From Pseudomonas syringae CC1557 (GTDB taxonomy: Bacteria; Pseudomonadota; Gammaproteobacteria; Pseudomonadales; Pseudomonadaceae), in contig NZ_CP007014.1 of NCBI RefSeq assembly GCF_000452705.1, positions 1,240,001 to 1,304,000 of the forward strand: a stretch of DNA of 64,000 nt, in the 5' to 3' direction. The position numbers and the translations under genes are program-made. Below the pieces are notes generated by a model. It worked only from the letters and a program-made list of their open reading frames with translations. It was not told the origin of the DNA and made no database searches. Shown in pieces: positions 47,464 through 56,459 of this stretch (its first letter is position 1; every line of letters starts with the position of its first letter).

Positions 47464-48486
47464 TTACTGCGGTACGCCTTTCTCCCAGTTCTTCCAGTCG
47501 CTGACTATCGCTTGCACCAGAGGGTTGCCGGTGCGGTACAGGTTCTCCAGTGCCGGCACGAATGCGCCCTGATCGGCGTACTTGAGCAGGTTATCGACCT
47601 CGCTGTAGCCAGGGTACGGACGATCGAAGTCGGAACCGGCGCGCACCACGGCCAGACGGTTCACATCGACCTTGCCCGCCTTGCTGGCCCGCAGCAGGGC
47701 TTCATACGTGGAGTTGTCCTCCTGCTGGGTAGTGCAATAGACGCCTTTGCCGTCAGTCAGCAGCTTGGTCCAGACTTCCGCCCGTTCGCTCAAGCGCGTT
47801 CCGGAAAACCACGTATTGCCGGCCACGGTGTCACATTGAGTGACCTGCGGCGGCTGATTGGCCGGGGCGTAAGGGTATTTGACGCGCCATGCAGCTGACT
47901 CCTTGCTCTCGCTGAGCGCCACTTTTTGTGACAGGGCGAACGCTTTGGCCTGAAGCTTTGGGTTTAGCTCGAAGACTTCGGTCTTGTAGTCCAGCGGCGG
48001 CTTCTCGTTCGGACCTTTGGTGTTGATGCCCAGATAACCGGTCGGCCAATCCTTGGGTACGTCGCGGGAATCGATTTCCCACTGGGTGCCGAACTCCACC
48101 AGATAATGCGCCCAGGCGGTGGTGCCGAGGCTGCCGTGATGCGGGTTGATCCCGGCGATACCGGCGACGATGAAGTAGGTCTTGCGCAGATCGAATTGCG
48201 GCGACAACGCCAGTGCGAGGGTCGAGGCGGCGGCATTGGTCTGGCCCATGCCGGTGACCATCAGGCACACGTCCTGCTCGTTGCAGCGGATGGCCGGGTA
48301 TTCGGCTGCCAGGCCTGGCACCTGAATTTCCCTGGTCAGGTGCAGACGATCAATCCAGTTCTGCGCTTCAGGCGCAAACATGGCGACCAATATGACCTTG
48401 GGCGTGACCGGTGCGGCGGCGGCCCAGATACCGGGGCTGAGCAGTGCCAGTGTGGCGCAGAGTGCATTGCGAGTGATGTGCTTCAT
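47464..48486 (-). CDS. NUP-family purine nucleoside phosphorylase-like periplasmic protein
   Basis: A 340-residue protein with a signal peptide (ending near IWAAAA) and the purine nucleoside permease (NUP) fold, related to nucleoside phosphorylases. Conserved text includes VMVTGMGQTNAA-like ... and AGIAGINPHHGSLG. The ATG at 48486 is chosen to begin the signal peptide. It lies directly downstream of the Tsx-type channel gene on the same strand (26 bases), so uptake and handling of nucleosides are coupled. Catalytic activity is unproven. Confidence 0.85.
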   Translation of the reverse strand: MKHITRNALCATLALLSPGIWAAAAPVTPKVILVAMFAPEAQNWIDRLHLTREIQVPGLAAEYPAIRCNEQDVCLMVTGMGQTNAAASTLALALSPQFDLRKTYFIVAGIAGINPHHGSLGTTAWAHYLVEFGTQWEIDSRDVPKDWPTGYLGINTKGPNEKPPLDYKTEVFELNPKLQAKAFALSQKVALSESKESAAWRVKYPYAPANQPPQVTQCDTVAGNTWFSGTRLSERAEVWTKLLTDGKGVYCTTQQEDNSTYEALLRASKAGKVDVNRLAVVRAGSDFDRPYPGYSEVDNLLKYADQGAFVPALENLYRTGNPLVQAIVSDWKNWEKGVPQ

Positions 48487-48512
48487 GAAAACTCCTGTAG
48501 TCAATATCATGA

Positions 48513-49472
48513 TCAGAACTGATAACCCACGCCTGCGTAGTAACCCCAGCCGTCGGAACGTGCGCGGAAATTGCCTTCACCGAAGTTCAGCTCGCTGCCG
48601 TCCTCCCAGTTGCCACCGTTGTGGAAATAACGGCCTACCAGCGTGAAACGCAGGTGCGTGAAGGCATACAGCAACACGTTGGTGGCAACCGTGGAATTGC
48701 CGGTGCGCGCCGGATCGTTCTTGAGGTCCGAACCGAAATCAAAGTTGGTGAAGCCGATGTAGGTCAGCGACGCGCCATTGTCGAACGTGCTGATCGGCAC
48801 GATGTACTTGAGCTGCGCCCGATAACCATCCCATGAGTACTCGTTGCTGGCGCCGTAGTTTTCCCACTGATAGCGACCGTAGAAGTTGGCCGACAGATTG
48901 ACCCGCGAGTGGGTGTCGATGTCGGTGCCCAGGCCGCTGTACAAGGTGTTGGCACGGTTGGCAGAGTTGCTGCCGTGGTCGTAGATCCAGTCGAAGGCGA
49001 CGTACCATTCCTTGAACGGTCCCACGGCCAGGCTGCGGCCAGCGAGATAATCGATGGAGATGCGCGGCTCGTGTTCCATGAACAGCGGCGAGCCATGGTC
49101 CCAGACGCCCTTGTCATTATCATTGCCGATGCCGAGGATCTTCGGCACGTCGACGTAGCCGTACAGTTCAAACGGCCCCTTGCGGCCGAAGTACTCGTAC
49201 TCCAGGTAGATGTCATCGTTCGGCTTGGGGCCGAAGCTGATGTCCTTGCTGCCGATCAGGGTCAGGTCCTGATTGAACCAGTCTGAGAAATACGCGCCTT
49301 TTACTTCCTTGGGCGAGGCGGGCGGGCTGAGCGCTTCACCTTGCGCCGAGTCTTCGGTCGCAGTGGGCTGAGCCTGCGCCGTCATACACGGTAATGCTGC
49401 AGCTGCGGCGAGCAGCAGAGGAATCAGTGTTTTGCAGGATGCTGCGGGCTGGACGGATAGCTGCTTGGGCAT
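48513..49472 (-). CDS. Tsx-family nucleoside-specific outer-membrane channel
   Basis: A 319-residue protein. A signal peptide (about 34 residues, ending in TAQA) is followed by the Tsx/OmpK-type beta barrel (GAYFSDWFNQDLTLIGSKDISFGPKP, EHEPRISIDYLAG, and the C-terminal Phe in GVGYQF). The ATG at 49472 is used because it begins the signal. It heads the operon with the NUP gene. A GCAAACGTTTGC palindrome lies 35 bases upstream and fits LacI/PurR-type control. Confidence 0.85.
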   Translation of the reverse strand: MPKQLSVQPAASCKTLIPLLLAAAAALPCMTAQAQPTATEDSAQGEALSPPASPKEVKGAYFSDWFNQDLTLIGSKDISFGPKPNDDIYLEYEYFGRKGPFELYGYVDVPKILGIGNDNDKGVWDHGSPLFMEHEPRISIDYLAGRSLAVGPFKEWYVAFDWIYDHGSNSANRANTLYSGLGTDIDTHSRVNLSANFYGRYQWENYGASNEYSWDGYRAQLKYIVPISTFDNGASLTYIGFTNFDFGSDLKNDPARTGNSTVATNVLLYAFTHLRFTLVGRYFHNGGNWEDGSELNFGEGNFRARSDGWGYYAGVGYQF

Positions 49473-49506
49473 TGAAATTCCTTTTTGTGGTCGCGTACTG
49501 CTGATC

Positions 49507-49518
49507 GCAAACGTTTGC
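49507..49518. promoter_or_regulatory. PurR/LacI-type operator palindrome upstream of the Tsx gene
   Basis: GCAAACGTTTGC is a perfect 12-base palindrome, identical to the core of the E. coli PurR operator. It ends 35 bases before the Tsx start codon. Nucleoside genes under LacI-family control make this location sensible. The regulator gene is not in the window. Confidence 0.6.
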
Positions 49519-49652
49519 ACAGCTCATGCCAAAGCGCTTCAACCTGTTGAAAGCCATGGATATAAGGTGAGGAAGATGACCAGGCAGGCAGGAAACTGCG
49601 CACCAGCTGTGCGCGATGTCACCTCTCGTGCCCTGTGATGTTCCGTTTCGTC

Positions 49653-50117
49653 TCAAAATCCTGGACGGGCAGCCGCCAGGGCGACCACGGCCAGGCCGAT
49701 GATCAGATTGATTGCGACCAGCCTGCGGATATGGCCGAGTGCTGCTGCGCCTTGCGCCCATTGCTCTGCTTCCACGGCGCGGCGCAGCTCCGGCAATTGC
49801 AAGGAATGGATACGAAGAAACAGCGCGACCATCACCACATACAGGCCCATCATGATTTGCACGTAGTGCGGCGCGGTTTCAAAGCCGGTGAAATTCAGCT
49901 GGATCATGCCAATGCCGGTGATCGGCAAGATCACGATGGTTGCCCAGACCCATATAAAGAAGCGCGGAAACACCTGGACCCACACTTTCAAGCGGGCCGG
50001 GCCTTCAAGTGCTGCAATAACGGCTGGACGCAAAACCATCCAGGCGAAAAACATGCCGCCAACCCAGATCAGGGCAGCCAGCACATGCAGCGTATAGACA
50101 GTGGAAAAAGCGGTCAT
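49653..50117 (-). CDS. CopD-family membrane protein
   Basis: A 154-residue protein with four hydrophobic segments, of the CopD-domain/DUF family (HVLAALIWVGGMFFAWMVLRPA at about residues 10-31). The conserved His and Trp are in the first segment. CopD proteins are tied to copper transport, but no copC or copper genes adjoin, so that function cannot be assumed. It is divergent from dinG. Confidence 0.75.
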   Translation of the reverse strand: MTAFSTVYTLHVLAALIWVGGMFFAWMVLRPAVIAALEGPARLKVWVQVFPRFFIWVWATIVILPITGIGMIQLNFTGFETAPHYVQIMMGLYVVMVALFLRIHSLQLPELRRAVEAEQWAQGAAALGHIRRLVAINLIIGLAVVALAAARPGF

Positions 50118-50224
50118 CGGACACTCCGTTCTGCGCGGATGGATTTAGCGCGCTATGATAGCGCCCACTCAGAACCACTGAAAATTTATCCAGCCTTTTT
50201 AGTCGTGCCCCCGAACCGAAGCCA

Positions 50225-52369
50225 ATGATCAGTACCGAACTCAAAACCCAGATCCAGGGCGCTTACTCGCGTTTCCTCGAAGCCAAGAGCCTCAAACCGC
50301 GCTACGGCCAGCGATTGATGATCGCTGAAGTCGCCAGGGTGCTGGGGGACATTGACACCGATGAAGAGGGCCGTCGGTCGGGCGACCCGGCCGTGGTAGC
50401 GGTCGAGGCGGGCACCGGCACCGGCAAAACCGTGGCTTACGCTATCGCTTCGATTCCGACCGCCAAGGCGGCGGGCAAGCGGCTGGTCATTGCTACGGCC
50501 ACCGTCGCGCTACAGGAGCAGATCGTCTACAAGGACCTGCCGGACCTGATGCGCAACAGCGGTCTCAACTTCACCTTCGCCCTGGCCAAGGGGCGCGGCC
50601 GTTACATGTGCCTGTCCAAGCTCGACATGCTGTTGCAGGAAAGTGACGCGACCAACGCGACCGCGCAGCTGTTCGAAGAAGAAGGCTTCAAGATCGAGGT
50701 CGATGAAGCCAGTCAGAAGCTGTTCACCACCATGTTGCAGAAGCTGGCTGGCAACAAATGGGACGGTGACCGCGACAGCTGGCCTCAGGAGCTGGCCGAT
50801 CAGGACTGGGCACGTGTCACCACCGACCACAGCCAGTGCACCAACCGCCATTGTCCAAACTTCCAGCAGTGCGCCTTCTATAAGGCGCGCGAAGGCATGG
50901 GCAAGGTCGATGTGATCGTCACCAACCACGACATGGTGCTGGCTGACCTGGCGCTCGGCGGCGGGGCAGTGTTGCCAGATCCGCGTGACACGCTGTACGT
51001 GTTCGACGAGGGCCATCACCTGCCAGACAAGGCCATCGGCCACTTTGCCCATTACACCCGCTTGAAATCGACCGCCGACTGGCTGGAACAGACCGCCAAG
51101 AACCTCGCCAAGCTGCTGGCTCAGCACCCGTTGCCTGGCGATCTGGGCAAGTTGATCGAGCAGGTGCCGGAGCTGGCCCGCGAGATAAAGGGCCATCAGC
51201 AGTTCATGTTCGGCGCCTGTGAGCAACTGGCCGATTTTCGTGCCGGTGAAGACATGCAGGGTCGCGAACGCCCGCGTCACCGCTTTATCGGCGGGGTGAT
51301 TCCCGAGCACATCCGCGAGATGGGCGTCGAACTGAAAAAGGGTTTTGCGCGCCTCGACGATCTGTTCACGCGCCTGACTGAATTGCTTAAAGAGGGTATG
51401 GACGGCGAGGTCAACATCGGCATTGCCAGCCATCAGGCCGAAGAATGGTATCCGCTGTTCGGCAGTCTGCTGGCTCGTGCCCATGGCAATTGGGAGTTGT
51501 GGACGGCCTTCACCGCCGAAGACCCGGAAGACAATCCGCCGATGGCGCGCTGGCTGACCCTGGCCGACAGCGGCGCGCTGTTCGATATCGAGGTCAACGC
51601 CAGCCCGATTCTGGCTGCCGAAATGCTGCGTCGTAATCTGTGGAACATTGCTTATGGTGCGCTGGTGACCTCGGCTACCTTGACCGCGCTGGGCAAGTTC
51701 GACCGCTATCGCATGCGTGCCGGCCTGCCGAAATGTGCTGTGACTGCCGTCGTGCCCAGCCCGTTTCACCATGCCGATGCCGGCGTGCTGCGGGTCCCGG
51801 ACCTCAAAGCCGACCCGCGCGACTCGGTGGCGCACACGGCGGCGATCATTCGTGATCTGCCCGGTCTTGTGGAAGGTTCGCGGGGCACACTGGTGTTGTA
51901 TTCCTCGCGCAAGCAGATGCAGGACGTTTTCGATGGCCTGGACCGTGACTGGCGCAAGCAGGTGTTCATTCAGGGCAATCTTTCCAAGCAGGAAACCCTC
52001 AACAAGCACAAGGCGCGGGTCGACAGCGGTGAGTCCAGCGTGCTGTTCGGGCTCGCCAGCTTTGCCGAAGGCGTGGATTTGCCCGGTGCCTATTGCGAGC
52101 ATGTGGTGATTGCGAAGATTCCATTCGCGGTGCCGGACGATCCGGTCGAGGCGGCGCTGGCCGAATGGATCGAGGCGCGTGGCGGCAACCCGTTCATGGA
52201 AATCGCTGTGCCCGATGCATCGCTGCGTCTGGTACAGGCTTGCGGCCGCTTGCTGCGTACTGAAGAGGACCGCGGCACCATCACGCTGCTGGACCGCCGG
52301 GTGGTCACCCAGCGTTACGGCAAGGCGATTCTCAATGCGCTGCCACCGTTTCGACGCGAGATATCCTGA
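50225..52369 (+). CDS. dinG: ATP-dependent DNA helicase DinG
   Basis: A 714-residue superfamily 2 helicase that unwinds R-loops and D-loops. Walker A GTGTGKTV (about residues 66-73), DEGH box (about residue 262) and the four Cys of the [4Fe-4S] domain (C at YMCLSKL and in CTNRHCPNFQQC) are present. The C-terminal motif VI is ACGRLLRTEEDRG. In other bacteria dinG is LexA-controlled; no CTGT-N8-ACAG box was found upstream here, though it is adjacent in class to the SOS gene at 40.4 kb. Confidence 0.96.
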   Translation: MISTELKTQIQGAYSRFLEAKSLKPRYGQRLMIAEVARVLGDIDTDEEGRRSGDPAVVAVEAGTGTGKTVAYAIASIPTAKAAGKRLVIATATVALQEQIVYKDLPDLMRNSGLNFTFALAKGRGRYMCLSKLDMLLQESDATNATAQLFEEEGFKIEVDEASQKLFTTMLQKLAGNKWDGDRDSWPQELADQDWARVTTDHSQCTNRHCPNFQQCAFYKAREGMGKVDVIVTNHDMVLADLALGGGAVLPDPRDTLYVFDEGHHLPDKAIGHFAHYTRLKSTADWLEQTAKNLAKLLAQHPLPGDLGKLIEQVPELAREIKGHQQFMFGACEQLADFRAGEDMQGRERPRHRFIGGVIPEHIREMGVELKKGFARLDDLFTRLTELLKEGMDGEVNIGIASHQAEEWYPLFGSLLARAHGNWELWTAFTAEDPEDNPPMARWLTLADSGALFDIEVNASPILAAEMLRRNLWNIAYGALVTSATLTALGKFDRYRMRAGLPKCAVTAVVPSPFHHADAGVLRVPDLKADPRDSVAHTAAIIRDLPGLVEGSRGTLVLYSSRKQMQDVFDGLDRDWRKQVFIQGNLSKQETLNKHKARVDSGESSVLFGLASFAEGVDLPGAYCEHVVIAKIPFAVPDDPVEAALAEWIEARGGNPFMEIAVPDASLRLVQACGRLLRTEEDRGTITLLDRRVVTQRYGKAILNALPPFRREIS

Positions 52370-52479
52370 GACAGAGATGAAGAGCGTTTCACATAGGTTC
52401 CCAAATCCTTCGATCGCTGGAACAATGCGCACCTATTCAGCCTGTCGTCAGGCTCATGCTGCCAGTCAGGAGTCAGTCG

Positions 52480-53628
52480 TTGCAGATTCAGGGTCACTAC
52501 GAACTTCAATTTGAAGCGGTGCGTGAGGCGTTCGCCGCGCTTTTTGACGATCCTCAGGAGCGTGGCGCGGCCTTGTGCATTCAGGTCGGCGGCCAGACGG
52601 TTGTCGATCTGTGGGCCGGTACGGCCGACAAGGACGGTGCCGAGGCTTGGCACAGCGATACCATTGCCAATCTTTTTTCCTGCACCAAAACCTTCACCAG
52701 CGTTGCTGCGCTGCAACTGGTCGAGGAAGGCAAGCTGAAGCTGGACGAGCCCGTTGCCAGCCTCTGGCCGGAATTCGCTGCTGCGGGCAAGGCGTCGATC
52801 ACCCTGCGTCAATTGCTCTGCCACCAGGCCGGTCTGCCCGCGCTGCGCGAGCAATTGCCCGCAGAAGCGCTTTATCAGTGGGACATCATGACCGCGGCGC
52901 TGGCGGCTGAAGAGCCTTGGTGGACGCCGGGTCAGGGGCACGGCTACGCAGCGATCACCTACGGCTGGCTGGTGGGCGAGATGTTGCGCCGGGCCGACGG
53001 TCGCGGGCCGGGTGAGTCGATTGCCGCACGCATCTCGCGTCCATTAGGGCTGGATTTCCATGTCGGGCTGGCCGATGACCAGTTTTATCGCGTGGCGCAT
53101 ATCGCTCGTGGCAAAGGCAACAACGGTGATGACGCTGCTCAGCGCGTGCTGCAAGCGACAATGCGCGAACCTGCTTCCATCACGGCCAGGGCCTTTACCA
53201 ATCCGCCTTCGATCATGACCAGCACCAACAAGCCTGAATGGCGGCGCATGCAGCAGCCAGCGGCCAATGGTCATGGCAATGCGCGCAGTCTGGCAGGCTT
53301 TTATAACGGCCTGCTGGATGGCAGCCTGCTGGAAGCCGACATGCTCAATGAGCTGACCCGCGAACACAGCATCGGTCAGGATAAGACCCTACTGACGTCG
53401 ACTCGTCTTGGGCTGGGCTGCATGCTTGACCAGCCGACCGTGCCCAACGCCACGTATGGCCTGGGCCCCAAGGCGTTTGGGCATCCCGGCGCAGGTGGCT
53501 CGGTGGGCTTTGCCGATCCGGATTATGAAGTGGCTTTCGGCTTCGTGACCAACACGCTGGGCCCTTACATTCTGATGGACCCGAGGGCACAGAAACTGGT
53601 TGGCAAATTGCGTGAGTGTTTGCAGTAA
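52480..53628 (+). CDS. Serine beta-lactamase-family hydrolase (EstB-like esterase)
   Basis: A 382-residue serine hydrolase of the class C beta-lactamase/DD-peptidase family. The catalytic Ser-x-x-Lys is SCTK (about residues 67-70), Tyr is in ITYGW, and a Gly-rich KTG-like region is near HPGAGG. There is no signal peptide, so it is likely cytoplasmic and an esterase rather than a beta-lactamase. The TTG at 52480 has AGGAG seven bases upstream. It starts about 110 bases after dinG. Confidence 0.82.
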   Translation: MQIQGHYELQFEAVREAFAALFDDPQERGAALCIQVGGQTVVDLWAGTADKDGAEAWHSDTIANLFSCTKTFTSVAALQLVEEGKLKLDEPVASLWPEFAAAGKASITLRQLLCHQAGLPALREQLPAEALYQWDIMTAALAAEEPWWTPGQGHGYAAITYGWLVGEMLRRADGRGPGESIAARISRPLGLDFHVGLADDQFYRVAHIARGKGNNGDDAAQRVLQATMREPASITARAFTNPPSIMTSTNKPEWRRMQQPAANGHGNARSLAGFYNGLLDGSLLEADMLNELTREHSIGQDKTLLTSTRLGLGCMLDQPTVPNATYGLGPKAFGHPGAGGSVGFADPDYEVAFGFVTNTLGPYILMDPRAQKLVGKLRECLQ

Positions 53629-53781
53629 GTATCGCCCATAAGTGCTTGTTTAATACCGACTGTCAGTTAATAGGCTGTAACCGGAACCGTACGACGGTTT
53701 CTTTTTCCAACTGCGTCTTTATGCGTGTTATACGGACATAGTCACGTTCCCCTGTCTGATCAAAACCGTTGCGGGTCATCC

Positions 53782-54948
53782 ATGTCGTCTAATAAAAGCC
53801 TCGTTCTTGCTCTGTGCATTGCCGTTACCGGCTGTGCTCAAACTCCTCAATCCGACTCTGCTGCAACTGGAGGCCATTGGTGGCAGTTCGGTTCCAGCAA
53901 CGAGTCTGCCAATGCAGGCGCTGCTGCCAAGGCTCCGGCACCGAGCCCGGCTCCGGCTCCGGTGGCCAAGGCCGCTGCAACAACGGCACCTGCGGCTGGC
54001 GCTGAAAGCAGCGCCCCGTGGTACTGGCCGTTTGGCTCGAACGACAACGCTCAGGTGAAACCTGATGCGGTAGCCAGCAAAGCGGCAGACAAGCCTGCTG
54101 CGCCTGCGATGGTCGCCAAGTCCGAAACCGACACCAAGTGGTGGTGGCCGTTTGGTGCAAACGATGGCGCCAAGGACGAGCCTAAAGGGCTGCCGACGCC
54201 TGATCCGAAAGTGACCCAAGCCTGGCTTGATGAGTACGAACCGCGTTTGCGCGCTGCCATCAAGGACAGCCCGTTCCAGCTGGAGCGTCGCGAAGACCTG
54301 CTGGCGATCACCGCGCCGGTAGACACCTCGTTCAACCCGGATCGCCCGGCCATGCTGCTGCCCAACACTCTGGGTCCGATCACGCGTCTGGCGAAAGTGG
54401 TTGAAGGTGATCAGAAAACTGCCGTGCTGATTCTCGGTCATGCCGACACTTCCGGTCCCACCGAAGCCAACCAGAAGATCAGCCAGGAACGTGCGCAGTC
54501 GGTTGCCGCGATCTTTCGTCTCAGTGGTCTGGAGCGTAATCGCCTGAGCCAGCGCGGCATGGGCGCGGTCATGCCGCGTGCCGCCAACGACAGCTTGGAG
54601 GGGCGTGCGCTCAACCGCCGCGTCGAGATCCTCATGACGCCGCAAGACACCATGCGCGTCCTGATGGCCCGTTACGCGCTGCCTCCGGTGGCACCCGTCA
54701 TGGTTGCTACCCAGGACGTCAAGCCTGTCGTACCTGCGCCAGCCGCTCCTGCCAAGAAAGCAGCAGCCCCGGCGAAGAAAGCCACGGCCAAAAAAGCTGC
54801 ACCGGCCAAGGCCAGCACTGCCAAGAAAGCAGCGCCAGCCAAGACCACCGCAGCCGCGAAGAAACCGGCAGCAAGCAAAAACACTGACAAGGCCCCGGCC
54901 AAGACTACAACGTCAGCCAAGAAGGATGACAGTCAGGCCAACAACTGA
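53782..54948 (+). CDS. OmpA-family lipoprotein with WWPFG repeats and Lys/Ala tail
   Basis: A 388-residue lipoprotein. The lipobox is AVTGC (Cys 18). Three similar motifs, WWQFG (33-37), WYWPFG (80-85) and WWWPFG (120-125), lie in a low-complexity linker and are followed by S/N-N/D. The OmpA-like peptidoglycan-binding domain covers about residues 170-290 (ILGHADTSGPTEANQ, NRRVEILMTP). The C-terminal 75 residues are histone H1-like PAKKA repeats. This is a fusion of a cell-wall anchor with two unusual low-complexity regions. Confidence 0.82.
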   Translation: MSSNKSLVLALCIAVTGCAQTPQSDSAATGGHWWQFGSSNESANAGAAAKAPAPSPAPAPVAKAAATTAPAAGAESSAPWYWPFGSNDNAQVKPDAVASKAADKPAAPAMVAKSETDTKWWWPFGANDGAKDEPKGLPTPDPKVTQAWLDEYEPRLRAAIKDSPFQLERREDLLAITAPVDTSFNPDRPAMLLPNTLGPITRLAKVVEGDQKTAVLILGHADTSGPTEANQKISQERAQSVAAIFRLSGLERNRLSQRGMGAVMPRAANDSLEGRALNRRVEILMTPQDTMRVLMARYALPPVAPVMVATQDVKPVVPAPAAPAKKAAAPAKKATAKKAAPAKASTAKKAAPAKTTAAAKKPAASKNTDKAPAKTTTSAKKDDSQANN

Positions 54949-54984
54949 GGTCTGACGCGGGGCGACCAGACACAACTGACTGAT

Positions 54985-55025
54985 TCTCGTGCCAGCGCTC
55001 CGCGTTGGCATGCAGTTGTTCATGA
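54985..55025. repeat. Single REP-like hairpin before pdxH
   Basis: GTGCCAGCGCTCCGCGTTGGCA has the same design as the first stem of the 28 kb element. It lies in the short gap between the OmpA-type gene and pdxH. Confidence 0.45.
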
Positions 55026-55046
55026 CATCTGCGCAGGAATGAACCC

Positions 55047-55694
55047 ATGACCCAGACCCTGGCCGACATGCGCCGTGACTACACGCGTGACGGATTGACC
55101 GAATCTCAGTCACCGGACGAGCCGTTTGCGCTCTTCCACACGTGGTTCGACGAAGCGCTAAAAACCGAGCAGCCGCCGGTCGAGGTCAATGCCATGACCC
55201 TGGCGACCGTCGATGAGCAAGGCCGTCCGCATTGCCGCGTTCTGCTGCTCAAAGGGCTTGATACCCAAGGCTTCACATTCTTTACCAACTACGACAGCGC
55301 CAAGGGCCAGCAACTGGCTGCACGACCCTTTGCCGCCATGACCTTTTTCTGGCCCACGCTGGAGCGCCAGGTGCGTATTGAAGGTCGAGTCGAGAAAGTC
55401 AGTGCCCAGGAGTCCGATGCGTATTACCAGGTTCGTCCGCTGGGCAGTCGCCTGGGCGCATGGGCATCGCCGCAAAGCCGGGTGATTGCCGATCGCGACG
55501 AACTGGAAGGTCTGATCAGACAAACGCAACAACGCTTTTCCGACGCCCAGCCACACTGCCCGGAACACTGGGGAGGCTACCGTCTCTTGCCTGAGCGAAT
55601 CGAGTTCTGGCAGGGCAGATCCAGCCGCCTTCACGATCGTTTGAACTATCGCTGGGTAGACGGTGAGTGGACACGCGAGCGTCTAGCGCCCTGA
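55047..55694 (+). CDS. pdxH: Pyridoxamine 5'-phosphate oxidase
   Basis: A 215-residue FMN-dependent enzyme that oxidises PNP or PMP to pyridoxal 5'-phosphate. FMN-binding [24 protein letters not shown] and the C-terminal [10 protein letters not shown] with the substrate-site Arg and Tyr are present. ATG at 55047. It is a single gene between REP elements. Confidence 0.97.
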   Translation: MTQTLADMRRDYTRDGLTESQSPDEPFALFHTWFDEALKTEQPPVEVNAMTLATVDEQGRPHCRVLLLKGLDTQGFTFFTNYDSAKGQQLAARPFAAMTFFWPTLERQVRIEGRVEKVSAQESDAYYQVRPLGSRLGAWASPQSRVIADRDELEGLIRQTQQRFSDAQPHCPEHWGGYRLLPERIEFWQGRSSRLHDRLNYRWVDGEWTRERLAP

Positions 55695-55840
55695 TTGAAT
55701 TTTTTGTCTGCCGGGTCGTCTGAGCGTTATACGGACGGTCGCTGTATGACGCCTGAATGAACTTAATTTGCGGAGCCGGGGCCGTGACAGCACCCTTGTA
55801 GGGTAGTCTAATGGCCACTGGTTCCTCTGGAGATACCGTT

Positions 55841-56305
55841 ATGCGCAAGTCTGCTCTTCTGGTTGCTTCGTTCACTGCCCTGGCCTTGACCCTGGGTGGG
55901 TGTGCTTCGAATCTGACCGGCGATTCCTATTCCCGTGATGAAGCCAGGACCGTACAGACCGTCCGCATGGGCACCATCGAATCGCTGCGTCCAGTCAAGA
56001 TCGAAGGCACCAAAACGCCAATCGGCGGCGCTGCAGGTGCAGTCGTCGGTGGCGTTGGCGGCAGCGCCATCGGTGGCGGTCGCGGGAGCATCGTGGCGGC
56101 AGTGATCGGTGCGGTGGCAGGTGGTCTGCTGGGTTCGGCGACCGAAGAAGGCCTGACGCGCACGCAAGGTGTTGAAATCACCGTGCGTGAAGACGACGGC
56201 AGCATGCGTGCCTATGTGCAGCAGGTTCAGGAAAACGAGATTTTCCGGGTCGGCGAGCGCGTGCGCATCATGAGCGTCAACGGCACCAGCCGCGTTACTC
56301 ACTGA
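55841..56305 (+). CDS. Glycine-zipper 2TM lipoprotein, SlyB-like
   Basis: A 154-residue lipoprotein. The lipobox GGC lies at about residue 21 (TLGGC). The middle is a glycine zipper with two hydrophobic stretches (AAGAVVGGVGGSAIGGG and VAAVIGAVAGGLLGSA). The C-terminus (VEITVREDDGSMRAYVQQ) resembles the SlyB/PCP family. SlyB-type proteins sit in the outer membrane and help stabilise it. ATG at 55841 with GGAG upstream. A terminator follows. Confidence 0.88.
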   Translation: MRKSALLVASFTALALTLGGCASNLTGDSYSRDEARTVQTVRMGTIESLRPVKIEGTKTPIGGAAGAVVGGVGGSAIGGGRGSIVAAVIGAVAGGLLGSATEEGLTRTQGVEITVREDDGSMRAYVQQVQENEIFRVGERVRIMSVNGTSRVTH

Positions 56306-56322
56306 TTCGCAGCACCGTAAAC

Positions 56323-56354
56323 AAAAACCCCGAGCCAGAATGCTCGGGGTTTTT
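56323..56354 (+). terminator. Terminator downstream of the glycine-zipper gene
   Basis: AAAAACCCCGAGC pairs with GCTCGGGGTTTTT around a 6-base loop. It ends in a T run and can also act toward the minus strand. Confidence 0.9.
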
Positions 56355-56374
56355 TATTGCCTGGCGTGAATATC

Positions 56375-56425
56375 GCGCTAATGCTCTGCGTTGGCATGCG
56401 GTTCTGGACGCTTCGCGTCCGATCC
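56375..56425. repeat. REP-like hairpin before the FAD oxidoreductase gene
   Basis: GGACGC-TTC-GCGTCC (56406-56420) is close to the hairpins at 28082 and 45124. The preceding GCTAATGCTCTGCGTTGGCATGC is a diverged first stem. Confidence 0.55.
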
Positions 56426-56459
56426 TTACTGTTAGCCGCAGCTTTTAATCATCCAGGGG

